Position numbers and translations under genes: made by a program
Origin: Alpinimonas psychrophila
Lineage (GTDB): Bacteria > Actinomycetota > Actinomycetes > Actinomycetales > Microbacteriaceae
Assembly (NCBI RefSeq): GCF_014137865.1
Contig: NZ_JACGWU010000001.1
Span: 620,001-684,000 of the forward strand
Reading direction: 5' to 3'
DNA length: 64,000 bases
The notes under the pieces: generated by a model
Seen by the model: only the letters and a program-made list of their open reading frames with translations
Told to the model about the DNA's origin: nothing
Database searches by the model: none
In this document: piece after piece, positions 1 to 8,132 of the stretch
Numbering within the stretch: the stretch's first letter is position 1
Layout: each line of letters begins with the position of its first letter

Positions 1-152
1 ATAATTTTGACGTGCTCCGAGGGCGCCAAGGCTGCCAGGGCATCGAGCGCAGGAATCTGGGCGAGCGCGAGACGTTCGACTTCGTTCAGGGAGACGGTCT
101 CTCGGCGACGCTGGGCGTCCACAAGCGCTCCGGCCGTTAAATCGGCAAGCAC
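1..152 (-). CDS. trpC: Indole-3-glycerol phosphate synthase, N-terminal part (cut by window edge)
   Basis: Only the first 50 or so residues are present; the gene runs off the window at base 1. Translation from the GTG at 152 gives a start like MLADLTAGALVDAQRRRE followed by a segment reading LAALAPSEHVKI, which matches the N-terminus of actinobacterial TrpC (helix before the first beta strand of the TIM barrel). The enzyme closes the ring of carboxyphenylamino-deoxyribulose phosphate to indole-glycerol phosphate in tryptophan synthesis. The GTG lies two bases after the stop of the upstream HGxxPAAW gene, so translation is probably coupled. Order trpE - two membrane proteins - trpC is typical for Actinobacteria. 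No good Shine-Dalgarno is visible. Confidence 0.82.
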   Translation of the reverse strand, partial: MLADLTAGALVDAQRRRETVSLNEVERLALAQIPALDALAALAPSEHVKI

Positions 153-154
153 TA

Positions 155-391
155 TTACGAGTGGTGAGACTTAGGAATGTACTTGGGCCCGTTTACGCCG
201 AAACCCGCGCGCGACAGGAACCAACCGGTTCCAATGCCGACGACTAAGAGTCCGACAGAAGCCCAGACAAGCCACGGAACCTCCAGCACAAAGGCAACAG
301 TGCCGAGGGTGATGGCAAACAGCATCGAAAGAACGCCGGTCCATGCTGCGGGAGAGTGGCCCTCGCCCAGGTCGTCAACTTCGTTGCTCAT
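155..391 (-). CDS. HGxxPAAW-motif small membrane protein
   Basis: This 78-residue protein carries the motif GHSPAAW near residues 11-17, the signature of a family restricted to Actinobacteria and found in trp operons between trpE and trpC. Two hydrophobic helices follow (about residues 18-36 and 40-59), then a short basic tail, so it is likely a small integral membrane protein. No biochemical role is established for the family as far as I know. It lies between the tryptophan-associated membrane protein gene and trpC and ends two bases before the trpC start. The ATG at 391 is preceded by AGGAGCACC, a good ribosome binding site. Confidence 0.85.
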   Translation of the reverse strand: MSNEVDDLGEGHSPAAWTGVLSMLFAITLGTVAFVLEVPWLVWASVGLLVVGIGTGWFLSRAGFGVNGPKYIPKSHHS

Positions 392-457
392 GGTGCTCCT
401 AGATTGGCGGAAATGTACTCGCTCATTCTAACGTGAGACGGATACTCGGCTGGGGAT

Positions 458-1096
458 TTAGGAGGTGGGATCTCCGCCACGGGACAGATCGTCCCACGCG
501 TCAATGCGGGCATGACTCGCGTCGATTTCCTCCGTTTGCCGCGCTGGGTTCAAGGGGGCTACCGTCGGATCAACAGGTGCGGTGGGAGCAGCATACTTTC
601 GCCCAGACTGAGGCCACGAACGTGATGAAACAATGACGAGGATTCCGGATACAGCCGTCAGGACGCCAAAGATCAGGCTGACGAAAGGCCAGGCCGTAAA
701 GACTTCTTGGGTGACGAGGTCCTTCAGCGCTGGAACATCCTGAATTCCGGTGAGGACAATCAGGGCAGGGGCGGCTGCGGCTACGGGATCACTCACTACA
801 CCGATTGTGGTGACGACTATTCCCGCGCCGAGTGCAAGTTGGACTCCGCCAAGGATAAGGCGAAAAATGACCCCGGCGAGGGCTAAAGCGGCCAACAGAG
901 CGAGGCTGGTAAGCCCAAACGCGCTCAGACCGGGAGCCATTGTCTGGCCGGTTACCGGCAGGAGGGTGTCGCCAGCAGCCCCTGAGGTCAATGCGAGAGT
1001 GGCCCACGGTTGACTCCAGGCAACCATCGTGGCAGCGGCACACAGTGCGACGAGGAGAAGAATTCGCGATTTCACTTTTGAACCGGTCATCGGCAT
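458..1096 (-). CDS. Tryptophan biosynthesis-associated membrane protein (TIGR02234-like)
   Basis: The 212-residue protein has four predicted membrane helices (about residues 10-30, 55-75, 80-105 and 130-155) and a hydrophilic C-terminal tail of about 55 residues. Size, topology and position directly after trpE match the actinobacterial family called Trp biosynthesis associated membrane protein (Trp_oprn_chp). Its function is unknown; a role in transport or in anchoring tryptophan enzymes is only a guess. Its ATG overlaps the trpE stop by one base (TAATG), so it is co-translated with trpE. A second in-frame ATG two codons later could also serve as start. About 65 bases without a gene separate it from the HGxxPAAW gene. 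Confidence 0.83.
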   Translation of the reverse strand: MPMTGSKVKSRILLLVALCAAATMVAWSQPWATLALTSGAAGDTLLPVTGQTMAPGLSAFGLTSLALLAALALAGVIFRLILGGVQLALGAGIVVTTIGVVSDPVAAAAPALIVLTGIQDVPALKDLVTQEVFTAWPFVSLIFGVLTAVSGILVIVSSRSWPQSGRKYAAPTAPVDPTVAPLNPARQTEEIDASHARIDAWDDLSRGGDPTS

Positions 1097-2628
1097 TACA
1101 GCTTGACTAACGAATTAGCGATGGCAACCGCTCTCAACGGAGCCGCCGCTTTGTTTTGAGTCTCGACATACTCGGTCTCGGGGTCGGAGTCCATGACGAG
1201 TCCAGCTCCGGCCTGCACGTAGGCCATGTTGTTGATGAGAGTCGCCGTTCGGATGGCGATGGCCAGGTCAGCATCCCCGGCGAAACCAAAGTATCCCACT
1301 ACCCCGCCATAAGGGCCTCGTTGTGATGGTTCGAGGTCATCAATGATGCGCAAGGCACGGGGCTTAGGAGCACCCGACAGGGTTCCCGCGGGAAAAGTCG
1401 CCCGAAAGGCATCCACGGAGTTGAGGCCCGGAGTCAGGTCCCCCTCTACAGAAGAAACGATGTGCATGATGTGGCTAAAACGTTCTACGCGCATGAACTC
1501 GGTTACTTCGACGCTGCCGGGCTGACAGACTTTGAGTAGATCGTTACGCGAGAGATCAACCAGCATGAGGTGCTCAGAGCGTTCCTTCTCGTCTGCCAGC
1601 AGTTCGTGTTCAAGCTCGTTGTCACGTTCCGGGGTGTCACCACGAGGACGCGACCCAGCAATGGGGCGCGTAAAGACACGACGATCAGAAATTTTGACGA
1701 GTGCCTCGGGTGAGGAGCCAACGATGGCGTAGGGCACGTTATCGACCGTCTCGAGTGCTAAAAGGTACATGTATGGACTCGGGTTCAAACTTCGCAAGAC
1801 CCGATATACGTCAATGGGGTCAGCGTTGTTGTGGATATCAAAACGCTGCGACAGGACTACCTGGAAGACATCACCGTCGACAACGTGACGCTGCGCCGTG
1901 ACAACGGAGGCGAGAAAGTCCGCGTGGGCTGTGCGCATGGCCGCGCTGGGGGGCGCTTCTAAATCAATGCGGGCGAGCCCAACTTCTGCTGGTTGTGCTA
2001 ATTGTGCTTGAAGGGCATCGAGACGGGCAATGGCTTCATCGAAAAGAACTCGCGGCGATGTGGTGGGCTCGAGACCGAGGACATTGGAAATGAGCGTGAC
2101 AGTTCCAAATTTATGATCCAGAACAATGAGATCGCGGGCGAAACTGAGGGCCTGCGTGGGAATGACGTAGTCTGCCGGCGGGGCCGTGGGGAGATTCTCA
2201 ATCTGGCGGATAGCTTCCCAACCGATAAAACCAACGAGACCCCCAGTGAGGGGTGGCATGTGGGCGAGGTGAGGTGTTTCCCACCGCTCATACAACTGTC
2301 GAAGAGCGGCCAGCCCGGTCGGTGCCATGCTGCCACCAAACGCTGTCTCCTCCGAAAGTCCGTAGGAGATCCAGTGCGATTCATCGTCAATATCGGTGAG
2401 AACACCAAAAGAGGAGACTCCGACGAAAGAAAAACGTGACCAAATGCCACCTTGCTCGGCCGATTCCAAAAGAAAAGAACCGGGGCGGCCCGCTGCCAGC
2501 TTGCGATAAATGCTGACAGGGGTTTCAGCGTCGGCGAACAGTGACCGCGTCACGGGAATTACGCGATAACCAGAGGCAACCAAGCCTTCAAAACTCTCAC
2601 GTGACGTATCTTGCGGGGGGGCAATCAT
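1096..2628 (-). CDS. trpE: Anthranilate synthase component I
   Basis: This 510-residue protein converts chorismate, with ammonia from the TrpG glutaminase, to anthranilate, the first committed step to tryptophan. The N-terminal domain holds the LLES motif (residues 53-56) that forms the tryptophan feedback site in TrpE proteins, so allosteric inhibition is likely retained. The C-terminal chorismate-binding domain shows [28 protein letters not shown] and [11 protein letters not shown], all typical of the family. No trpG lies in the window. The ATG at 2628 overlaps the hisI stop (ATGA), placing trpE in a joint his-trp transcription unit. Confidence 0.96.
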   Translation of the reverse strand: MIAPPQDTSRESFEGLVASGYRVIPVTRSLFADAETPVSIYRKLAAGRPGSFLLESAEQGGIWSRFSFVGVSSFGVLTDIDDESHWISYGLSEETAFGGSMAPTGLAALRQLYERWETPHLAHMPPLTGGLVGFIGWEAIRQIENLPTAPPADYVIPTQALSFARDLIVLDHKFGTVTLISNVLGLEPTTSPRVLFDEAIARLDALQAQLAQPAEVGLARIDLEAPPSAAMRTAHADFLASVVTAQRHVVDGDVFQVVLSQRFDIHNNADPIDVYRVLRSLNPSPYMYLLALETVDNVPYAIVGSSPEALVKISDRRVFTRPIAGSRPRGDTPERDNELEHELLADEKERSEHLMLVDLSRNDLLKVCQPGSVEVTEFMRVERFSHIMHIVSSVEGDLTPGLNSVDAFRATFPAGTLSGAPKPRALRIIDDLEPSQRGPYGGVVGYFGFAGDADLAIAIRTATLINNMAYVQAGAGLVMDSDPETEYVETQNKAAAPLRAVAIANSLVKL

Positions 2629-3029
2629 GAGGAACCTTCAGTGCCAGTACTAGGTTCAGAGTCGGGAGCGGAAGCATCAACATCGGCGCGTGCCGGAATG
2701 AACCTGTCATCGAAGCAGGAGCGCGATCCAGTGTGGCACGCCGCACCAACCTGAATAACTTCGAGAAGTAGTGTGTCGCCGTCGCAATCGAAGCTCATCG
2801 AACGAACGAACTGAGCATGACCCGACGTGTCACCCTTGCGCCAAAACTCTTGGCGCGACCGGGACCAGAACGTTACGCGGCCCTCTTTGATTGTCCGAAG
2901 GACGGCTTCCTGGTTCATGTATCCCAACATGAGCACACGGTGTGACTCAACGTCTTGAATAATCGCGGGAATGAGACCATCGTCGTTAAAGACGAGGGTT
3001 GAAGTATCGAAAGTCATACTCTCTGTCAT
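2625..3029 (-). CDS. hisI: Phosphoribosyl-AMP cyclohydrolase
   Basis: HisI opens the purine ring of phosphoribosyl-AMP in histidine synthesis (step 3). The 134-residue protein is the stand-alone form, without the HisE domain, which is encoded separately at 4688-4951. It shows [10 protein letters not shown] (about residues 62-71), the acidic cluster DCDGD (81-85) that binds magnesium, and cysteines 82, 98 and 105 that act as zinc ligands in the family. Both ends overlap neighbours by four bases (hisF upstream, trpE downstream). The C-terminal tail after residue 110 is rich in Ser, Asp and Glu and probably disordered. Confidence 0.96.
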   Translation of the reverse strand: MTESMTFDTSTLVFNDDGLIPAIIQDVESHRVLMLGYMNQEAVLRTIKEGRVTFWSRSRQEFWRKGDTSGHAQFVRSMSFDCDGDTLLLEVIQVGAACHTGSRSCFDDRFIPARADVDASAPDSEPSTGTEGSS

Positions 3030-3793
3030 AGTGTCCTCACAGGGTAGCCGTGGCGAGCGAGATCCGTCTTCACCTCAGAAACTAATACTTCGCCGGAGTG
3101 GAAAATAGAGGCCGCCAAGACGGCATCCGCGCCGGCAGCAATGGCGGGGGCAAAGTCTTCCACCCGACCGGCGCCGCCAGAGGCGATGACGGGAACGCTA
3201 CTCAAGGCGCGAATGGCCGCAACGAGCTCAAGGTCAAAACCATCCTTAGTACCATCGGCATCGATCGAATTTACGAGGAGTTCGCCGGCGCCGAGTTCGA
3301 TCGCCCGCTTCGCCCACTCGAGAGCATCAAGAGTCGTTTCTTGACGACCACCATGGGTTGTCACCACAAATCCAGAGCGAGTGGATGGCGACCGCGTTAT
3401 ATCCAGGGACAGTACGAGAACTTGCGCTCCATAGCGCCCTGAAATGTCCGAAAGAAGTTCCGGGCGAGCAATCGCGGCGCTGTTGACGCCGACCTTGTCG
3501 GCACCGCTTGCTAAGAGACGACCGACGTCATCTACAGTTCGCACTCCCCCGCCCACGGTGAGGGGGATGAAGACATTCTCGGCCGTTCGGGCTACCACGT
3601 CGTACATGGTTGATCGATTGTCGACGGTGGCCTTGACATCCAGAAATGTCAACTCGTCGGCACCCTGAAGGTAATACTGACGTGCGAGCTCTACGGGATC
3701 ACCGGCATCGCGCAGATCCCGAAAATTCACGCCTTTCACGACGCGACCATCGGCCACGTCGAGACAGGGAATTACCCGAACCGCGAGAGTCAT
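3026..3793 (-). CDS. hisF: Imidazole glycerol phosphate synthase cyclase subunit
   Basis: HisF takes ammonia from the HisH glutaminase and makes imidazole glycerol phosphate plus AICAR (histidine step 5). The 255-residue TIM-barrel protein has the two catalytic aspartates, Asp12 in the opening [16 protein letters not shown] and Asp131 in LSLDIT, and phosphate-binding glycines in TVGGGVRT (79-86) and ASGGAG. Length matches the family. Its partner hisH, and hisA, are not in this window. The stop overlaps hisI by four bases and the start lies 8 bases after the hisG stop. Confidence 0.97.
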   Translation of the reverse strand: MTLAVRVIPCLDVADGRVVKGVNFRDLRDAGDPVELARQYYLQGADELTFLDVKATVDNRSTMYDVVARTAENVFIPLTVGGGVRTVDDVGRLLASGADKVGVNSAAIARPELLSDISGRYGAQVLVLSLDITRSPSTRSGFVVTTHGGRQETTLDALEWAKRAIELGAGELLVNSIDADGTKDGFDLELVAAIRALSSVPVIASGGAGRVEDFAPAIAAGADAVLAASIFHSGEVLVSEVKTDLARHGYPVRTL

Positions 3794-3801
3794 AGAGATT
3801 C

Positions 3802-4641
3802 CTAAAGGCGCGCCGCGTGAATGGCGCTCACCAAGATGGCACGAGCGCCGAGGTCATACAACTTGTCCATGACGTCATTGCGATCGGCGCGTGGCACCAT
3901 GACACGAACAGCGACCCACTCGGGGTCGTGAAGCGGTGACACCGTAGGCGATTCGATTCCGGGCGCTACCAGGCACGCCGCCTCGAGCAAAGTTGCCGGA
4001 ACGTCGTAATCCATCAAGACATACTGCTTGGCAACCAGTACGCCCTGCAGGCGGCGAAGCAACGTGGATATTCCGTCAATGCTGGGATCCCGACTAATGA
4101 GAACGGCCGTGGACTGCAAGATTATGGGACCAAAGATCTCCAACCCCGCTTGACGAAGAGTGGATCCCGTAGAAACCACATCGGCAACAGCGTCAGCCAC
4201 CCCGAGGCGGACGGCAGATTCAACGGCACCATCGAGCATGACGAGATTGGCCGTTACGCCAGCGGAGGCAAGAAACTTTTCTACGAGGCCCGGGTAGCTC
4301 GTGGCGACTCTCTTGCCTTGCAACTGACTCAGGTCAGAAAAAGTGTTCGCGGGGCCCGCAAAGCGAAACGTGGAGTCGGCGAAGCTCAGCTCCGCAATTT
4401 CTGTTGCCTCGGAGTGCGAATCAAGGAGGAGGTCACGCCCTGTGATACCGACATCGAGGGCACCGGAACCAACATAGGTGGCGATGTCTCGTGGCCGCAG
4501 GTAGAAAAACTCGACACCGTTGCGATCATCGGCATAGTGCAGGTCGCGGGGGTCGCGACGGCCTGAATAGCCGGCTTCGTAGAGCATTTCGGCCGAAGTC
4601 TCGGCAAGGGAACCCTTGTTGGGGATGGCGACACGCAGCAT
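3802..4641 (-). CDS. hisG: ATP phosphoribosyltransferase (long form)
   Basis: HisG joins ATP and PRPP to start histidine synthesis. At 279 residues it is the long, hexameric form: two periplasmic-binding-like catalytic lobes and a C-terminal ACT-like regulatory domain (from about residue 205), where histidine feedback acts in this family. The PRPP loop DVVSTGSTL is at residues 154-162, and the start [10 protein letters not shown] is typical. Being the long form it needs no HisZ partner. AAAAAGG upstream of the ATG is a clear ribosome binding site; a 46-base gap separates it from hisE. Confidence 0.96.
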   Translation of the reverse strand: MLRVAIPNKGSLAETSAEMLYEAGYSGRRDPRDLHYADDRNGVEFFYLRPRDIATYVGSGALDVGITGRDLLLDSHSEATEIAELSFADSTFRFAGPANTFSDLSQLQGKRVATSYPGLVEKFLASAGVTANLVMLDGAVESAVRLGVADAVADVVSTGSTLRQAGLEIFGPIILQSTAVLISRDPSIDGISTLLRRLQGVLVAKQYVLMDYDVPATLLEAACLVAPGIESPTVSPLHDPEWVAVRVMVPRADRNDVMDKLYDLGARAILVSAIHAARL

Positions 4642-4687
4642 GGTTGACCTTTTTAGTGGAGGTGGGTGGTGCGGGAGGAATCAGCGT

Positions 4688-4951
4688 TTAGAGGTGCTGA
4701 TTCACATCGTTGAGCGAAATTCCTTGCGCAATCATGAGGACTTGCAGATGGTACAGGAGCTGGGAAATCTCTTCGGCGGTACGGAGGGTGCCCTCATGCT
4801 CAGCAGCCATCCAAACCTCGGCGGCTTCTTCAACAATTTTCTTGCCGATCGCATGCACGCCAGCATCCAATTCAGCAACGGTTTTAGAGCCGACCGGGCG
4901 GCTCAGGGACTTTTCGCTGAGTTCTGAGAATAGGGAGTCGAAGGATTTCAC
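4688..4951 (-). CDS. hisE: Phosphoribosyl-ATP pyrophosphatase
   Basis: HisE hydrolyses phosphoribosyl-ATP to phosphoribosyl-AMP and pyrophosphate (histidine step 2). This 87-residue all-alpha protein of the MazG-like fold shows [18 protein letters not shown], where the acidic residues bind magnesium, and YHLQVLM near the end. It starts with GTG at 4951 and has only a weak purine-rich site (GAAGA) before it. It is the first gene of the hisE-hisG-hisF-hisI-trpE series; the 91-base gap upstream contains a small perfect hairpin. Confidence 0.94.
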   Translation of the reverse strand: MKSFDSLFSELSEKSLSRPVGSKTVAELDAGVHAIGKKIVEEAAEVWMAAEHEGTLRTAEEISQLLYHLQVLMIAQGISLNDVNQHL

Positions 4952-4986
4952 TCTTCAAGATTACCGTGTCAGGGTCAAGGCTCTTC

Positions 4987-5001
4987 CCGCGTTTGACGCG
5001 G
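4987..5001. other. Perfect hairpin between rpe and hisE
   Basis: A 6-bp inverted repeat, CCGCGT and ACGCGG, around a 3-base loop lies in the 91-base gap between the rpe stop and the hisE start. No uridine run follows it on either strand, so it is not a standard intrinsic terminator. It could mark the rpe mRNA end or act in the hisE leader; neither is shown by the sequence. Confidence 0.35.
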
Positions 5002-5042
5002 AGTGAGCGAGATGTGCGGACTGAATCCTGAGAAGAATCGGC

Positions 5043-5714
5043 CTAATGTCGATGAACGGATGCTGACGTGGCGGCGTGACGAAGCTCCAAAATGGCCTGA
5101 TCGCGGTCCGGCGCGTTGTACACGCTTGAGCCGGCGACGAAAGTATTTGCACCGTGTTCAGCTGCAATCACGATGGTGTCCAACGTAATTCCCCCATCCA
5201 CTTGAAGCCATACATCGAGGCCAAGCCGCGTGTTTGCTGCCGCGAGGGCATCGAGCTTGGGCATGACATCGGCGATGAACGACTGACCGCCGAATCCAGG
5301 CTCAACGGTCATCACAAGGATTTGATCGAACTCAGGAAGGAGGTCGAGGTACGGCTCAATATCGGTTCCTGGCTTAATAGCCAGCCCTGCCCGCGCTCCG
5401 ATTGCGCGAAGTCTTCGGGCGAGTGCAACCGGGTCAGTCGTTGATTCAGCATGAAAAGTGACCGAAAAGGCCCCGAGCTCTGCATAGGTGGGAGCCCAAC
5501 GCTCGGGATTCTCAATCATGAGGTGCACATCGAGCGGAATGGGCGAAACGTCTTGAAGACGACCAACCATCTGTGGACCAAACGTGAGGTTGGGAACAAA
5601 ATGGTTGTCCATGACATCGATGTGCGCGAAGTCCGCGGACGAAATAACGCCCAAATCACGCTCCAGGTTCACGAAGTCTGCCGAAAGAATACTCGGATTG
5701 ATGCGCACGCTCAT
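5043..5714 (-). CDS. rpe: Ribulose-phosphate 3-epimerase
   Basis: Rpe interconverts ribulose 5-phosphate and xylulose 5-phosphate in the pentose phosphate pathway. The 223-residue TIM barrel shows the opening INPSILSADF, the metal-binding stretch AHIDVMDNHFVPN (about 31-43), HLMIENP, MTVEPGFGGQ (about 142-151) and QVDGGI, all signatures of the family. It lies 9 bases downstream of rsmB, the usual actinobacterial order fmt-rsmB-rpe. Confidence 0.96.
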   Translation of the reverse strand: MSVRINPSILSADFVNLERDLGVISSADFAHIDVMDNHFVPNLTFGPQMVGRLQDVSPIPLDVHLMIENPERWAPTYAELGAFSVTFHAESTTDPVALARRLRAIGARAGLAIKPGTDIEPYLDLLPEFDQILVMTVEPGFGGQSFIADVMPKLDALAAANTRLGLDVWLQVDGGITLDTIVIAAEHGANTFVAGSSVYNAPDRDQAILELRHAATSASVHRH

Positions 5715-5723
5715 GAGGTCAGT

Positions 5724-7196
5724 CTAGTTTTTAGATTTCGTTAAGAGGGCGATGAACATGGCATCGGTTCCCTGCCGATGAGGCCACAGCTGCACCGAGA
5801 GGTCTTTCCCGGCAAGATCAACATCCTGCAACGCAACCCGTGCGAGGGCCTCACGAGCATCAAGCTCGGCGACATGGGCATTTTTGCGCAAGGCCCCTTC
5901 GACGATGCCCCGCGTTTCGGCCAAGTGGGGGGAACAAGTAACGTACGCCAAGAGGCCACCAGGCTTGAGCGCCTTCAGGGCACTCTCCAGAAGCTTGGCC
6001 TGAAGGCCCGTGAGTTCGGCCACGTCCCGGGGAGTCTTGCGCCAACGAGCTTCTGGGCGCCGACGCAGTGCTCCAAGACCAGTGCACGGAGCATCCAACA
6101 GAATTCTGTCGTAGGTGTTGGGGTGGGCGGTTCCGTACTCCGTTCCATCGCCAACGACAACCTCAACCCCAGGCACGGCTTTCAGAGCATTTCGAACCAG
6201 GTCCGCGCGACCGGGAATGATTTCATTAGCGGTCAGCATCGCGCCTCCGGCGAGAGCCTCCGCTGCGAGAAGGGCCGCTTTCCCCCCGGGACCGGCGCAT
6301 ATGTCGAGCCACTTTTCTCCCTCCACAACGTCGTGGTGGCGCGAGAGGGTCAGAGCGGCGAGCTGGGACCCCTCATCCTGCACGCGAACGATACCGTCAC
6401 GAACGCGGGCAAAGCGAAGGGGATCCCCACCGGTATTCAGGGACATTCCTACGGGAGAATACGTAGTCGGTTCGCCCTCAACTTCATCATTGGTTTCAGC
6501 AAAACCAGGTAGTTCGACCAAGGTGACGCGTGGGGAAATGTTGTCGGCGGCGAGACACTTCTCAAGCTCACTCCCCCGACCTTCAGCATCGAGCGCTTGA
6601 CGAAAAGCCCGTTCAATCCAAAGGGGATGTGAGTAAATTATGGACAGTCTGCTGTCGTCGTTCTTCTCGTCTTTGGTGACAAATTCTTGCCAGTCCTCAA
6701 GGTCGTGGCGCGAGGTGCGGCGCAAAACAGCGTTGACGAACCCCACGGCCCCCAAGCTCGCGAAATGCTCGGCCATATTGACGCTCTCATCCACGGCAGC
6801 GTGCGTGGCAACACGCATATTAAGGAGCTGATGGACGCCCAGGCGAAGAATGATGAGGACAACCGGATCGATGGTGTCAATATCGCGGGCCGCTGCATTG
6901 GCGATGACCCTGTCGTAGAACCCTTGCATTCGCAGAGTTCCATAGGTCAGCTCCGTGGCCAGCCCGGCATCATTGGTCGAAAGCCCCGCAGCTTTAATGC
7001 GATTGGGAAGGACGAGGTTGGCATAGGCGTCGTCGAGCATGACAGCCATCAAGACGTCAAAAGCCACCCCGCGGGAGGGAGTGACGGGGCGCGAGCGCCG
7101 GGCGGCGGGCTTGCGGCGCTCCCGAGGGGCCCCATTAGAAGCGTCATTCATGCTTTTACTGGTCTCGAGACGAGATTTTTCGGGCGAATCGTTCAC
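5724..7196 (-). CDS. rsmB: 16S rRNA m5C967 methyltransferase
   Basis: RsmB (Sun/Fmu) methylates a cytosine of 16S rRNA. After a basic N-terminal tail of about 40 residues, the 490-residue protein has a NusB-like RNA-binding domain (about 40-190) and a Rossmann SAM-binding methyltransferase domain (about 240-490). Visible motifs are WLDICAGPGGKAALLA for SAM binding, LLDAPCTGLGALRRRPEARW with the PC cysteine, and YVTCSPH with the catalytic TC cysteine. It starts with GTG at 7196 in a GTGA overlap with the fmt stop, so the two are translationally coupled. Confidence 0.95.
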   Translation of the reverse strand: MNDSPEKSRLETSKSMNDASNGAPRERRKPAARRSRPVTPSRGVAFDVLMAVMLDDAYANLVLPNRIKAAGLSTNDAGLATELTYGTLRMQGFYDRVIANAAARDIDTIDPVVLIILRLGVHQLLNMRVATHAAVDESVNMAEHFASLGAVGFVNAVLRRTSRHDLEDWQEFVTKDEKNDDSRLSIIYSHPLWIERAFRQALDAEGRGSELEKCLAADNISPRVTLVELPGFAETNDEVEGEPTTYSPVGMSLNTGGDPLRFARVRDGIVRVQDEGSQLAALTLSRHHDVVEGEKWLDICAGPGGKAALLAAEALAGGAMLTANEIIPGRADLVRNALKAVPGVEVVVGDGTEYGTAHPNTYDRILLDAPCTGLGALRRRPEARWRKTPRDVAELTGLQAKLLESALKALKPGGLLAYVTCSPHLAETRGIVEGALRKNAHVAELDAREALARVALQDVDLAGKDLSVQLWPHRQGTDAMFIALLTKSKN

Positions 7197-8113
7197 GAGA
7201 TAACAACGCTTTCCTGTGTGTGGAGTCCTCTGAACCAGTCTGTGGCCGTCATCCGAGATTTACCCGCTGGTTGAACCTGCAGAAGTTCGAGAGATTGAGT
7301 TTGGGTTCCCAGCCAGACGCGCTTGGCCTGAAATTCAATGTGCCCTGGGGTAAGTGTGGGAGCTTCACTTGAGAGGGCGGCACGATGAATCTTGAGGCGC
7401 TCGCCCGCTAACTCTACGAAAGCTCCGGGCTCCGGAGTTACTCCCCTCATCTGCGCGTAGACGACGTCCGCGGGTGCCTCACACAACACGTGAGCGTCAT
7501 CCAAAGACATTTTGCGAGCGAGCGTAACGTGACCCGACTGCGGTACCGCATGTGCGGTTCCGAGAGACAGTGATTCGACGACGTCACACACCTGGGCAGC
7601 GCCACTGATCGACAGCCGTGCCAGTAATTCCCCGGCCGTTTCGTCGGGGCCGATCGGGCTCCGTGAGGTCGAGAAGATATCACCGGCATCAAGCTCCGAA
7701 ACGAGAGAAAACACTGTGGTCCCAATTTCTTGATCCCCCGAAATGATGCTCCATTGAACGGGGGCGGCTCCTCGCCATTTTGGTAGATCCGAAAAATGAA
7801 GGTTGATCCACCCATGATCTGTTGCGTTGAGTGCCGACTGCGGCAACAGGCCTCCGTAGGCCACGACGACCCCAAGATCGGCTGTGAACAGAGCCAGTTC
7901 TGCGCTTATCGCGGCGTCGACGCGCGCCGCCCGCACGAGGGGAATTCCGAGTTCGAGGGCGGCTGTTGCGACCGGGGACGGCGTCAGGATGCGCTTGCGT
8001 CCGAGCGGGGCATCGGGGCGGGTGAGTACGGCGCAAACATCGTGACCAGCGGTGACGAGGGCACGCAAAGTTGGAACGGAAACTTCCGGCGTGCCGGCAA
8101 AAATGATTCTCAT
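7193..8113 (-). CDS. fmt: Methionyl-tRNA formyltransferase
   Basis: Fmt formylates the amino group of initiator Met-tRNA using 10-formyl-THF. The 306-residue protein begins MRIIFAGTPEVSVP; the formyl-THF site reads INLHFSDLPKWRGAAPVQ (about residues 110-127), the actinobacterial version of the HPSLLPxxRG signature, followed by TTVFSLVSELDAGDI. A C-terminal tRNA-binding domain follows from about residue 205. It sits between priA and rsmB. The upstream gap to priA is 19 bases. Confidence 0.96.
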   Translation of the reverse strand: MRIIFAGTPEVSVPTLRALVTAGHDVCAVLTRPDAPLGRKRILTPSPVATAALELGIPLVRAARVDAAISAELALFTADLGVVVAYGGLLPQSALNATDHGWINLHFSDLPKWRGAAPVQWSIISGDQEIGTTVFSLVSELDAGDIFSTSRSPIGPDETAGELLARLSISGAAQVCDVVESLSLGTAHAVPQSGHVTLARKMSLDDAHVLCEAPADVVYAQMRGVTPEPGAFVELAGERLKIHRAALSSEAPTLTPGHIEFQAKRVWLGTQTQSLELLQVQPAGKSRMTATDWFRGLHTQESVVIS

Positions 8114-8132
8114 GAGACCCTGACCTTAATGC

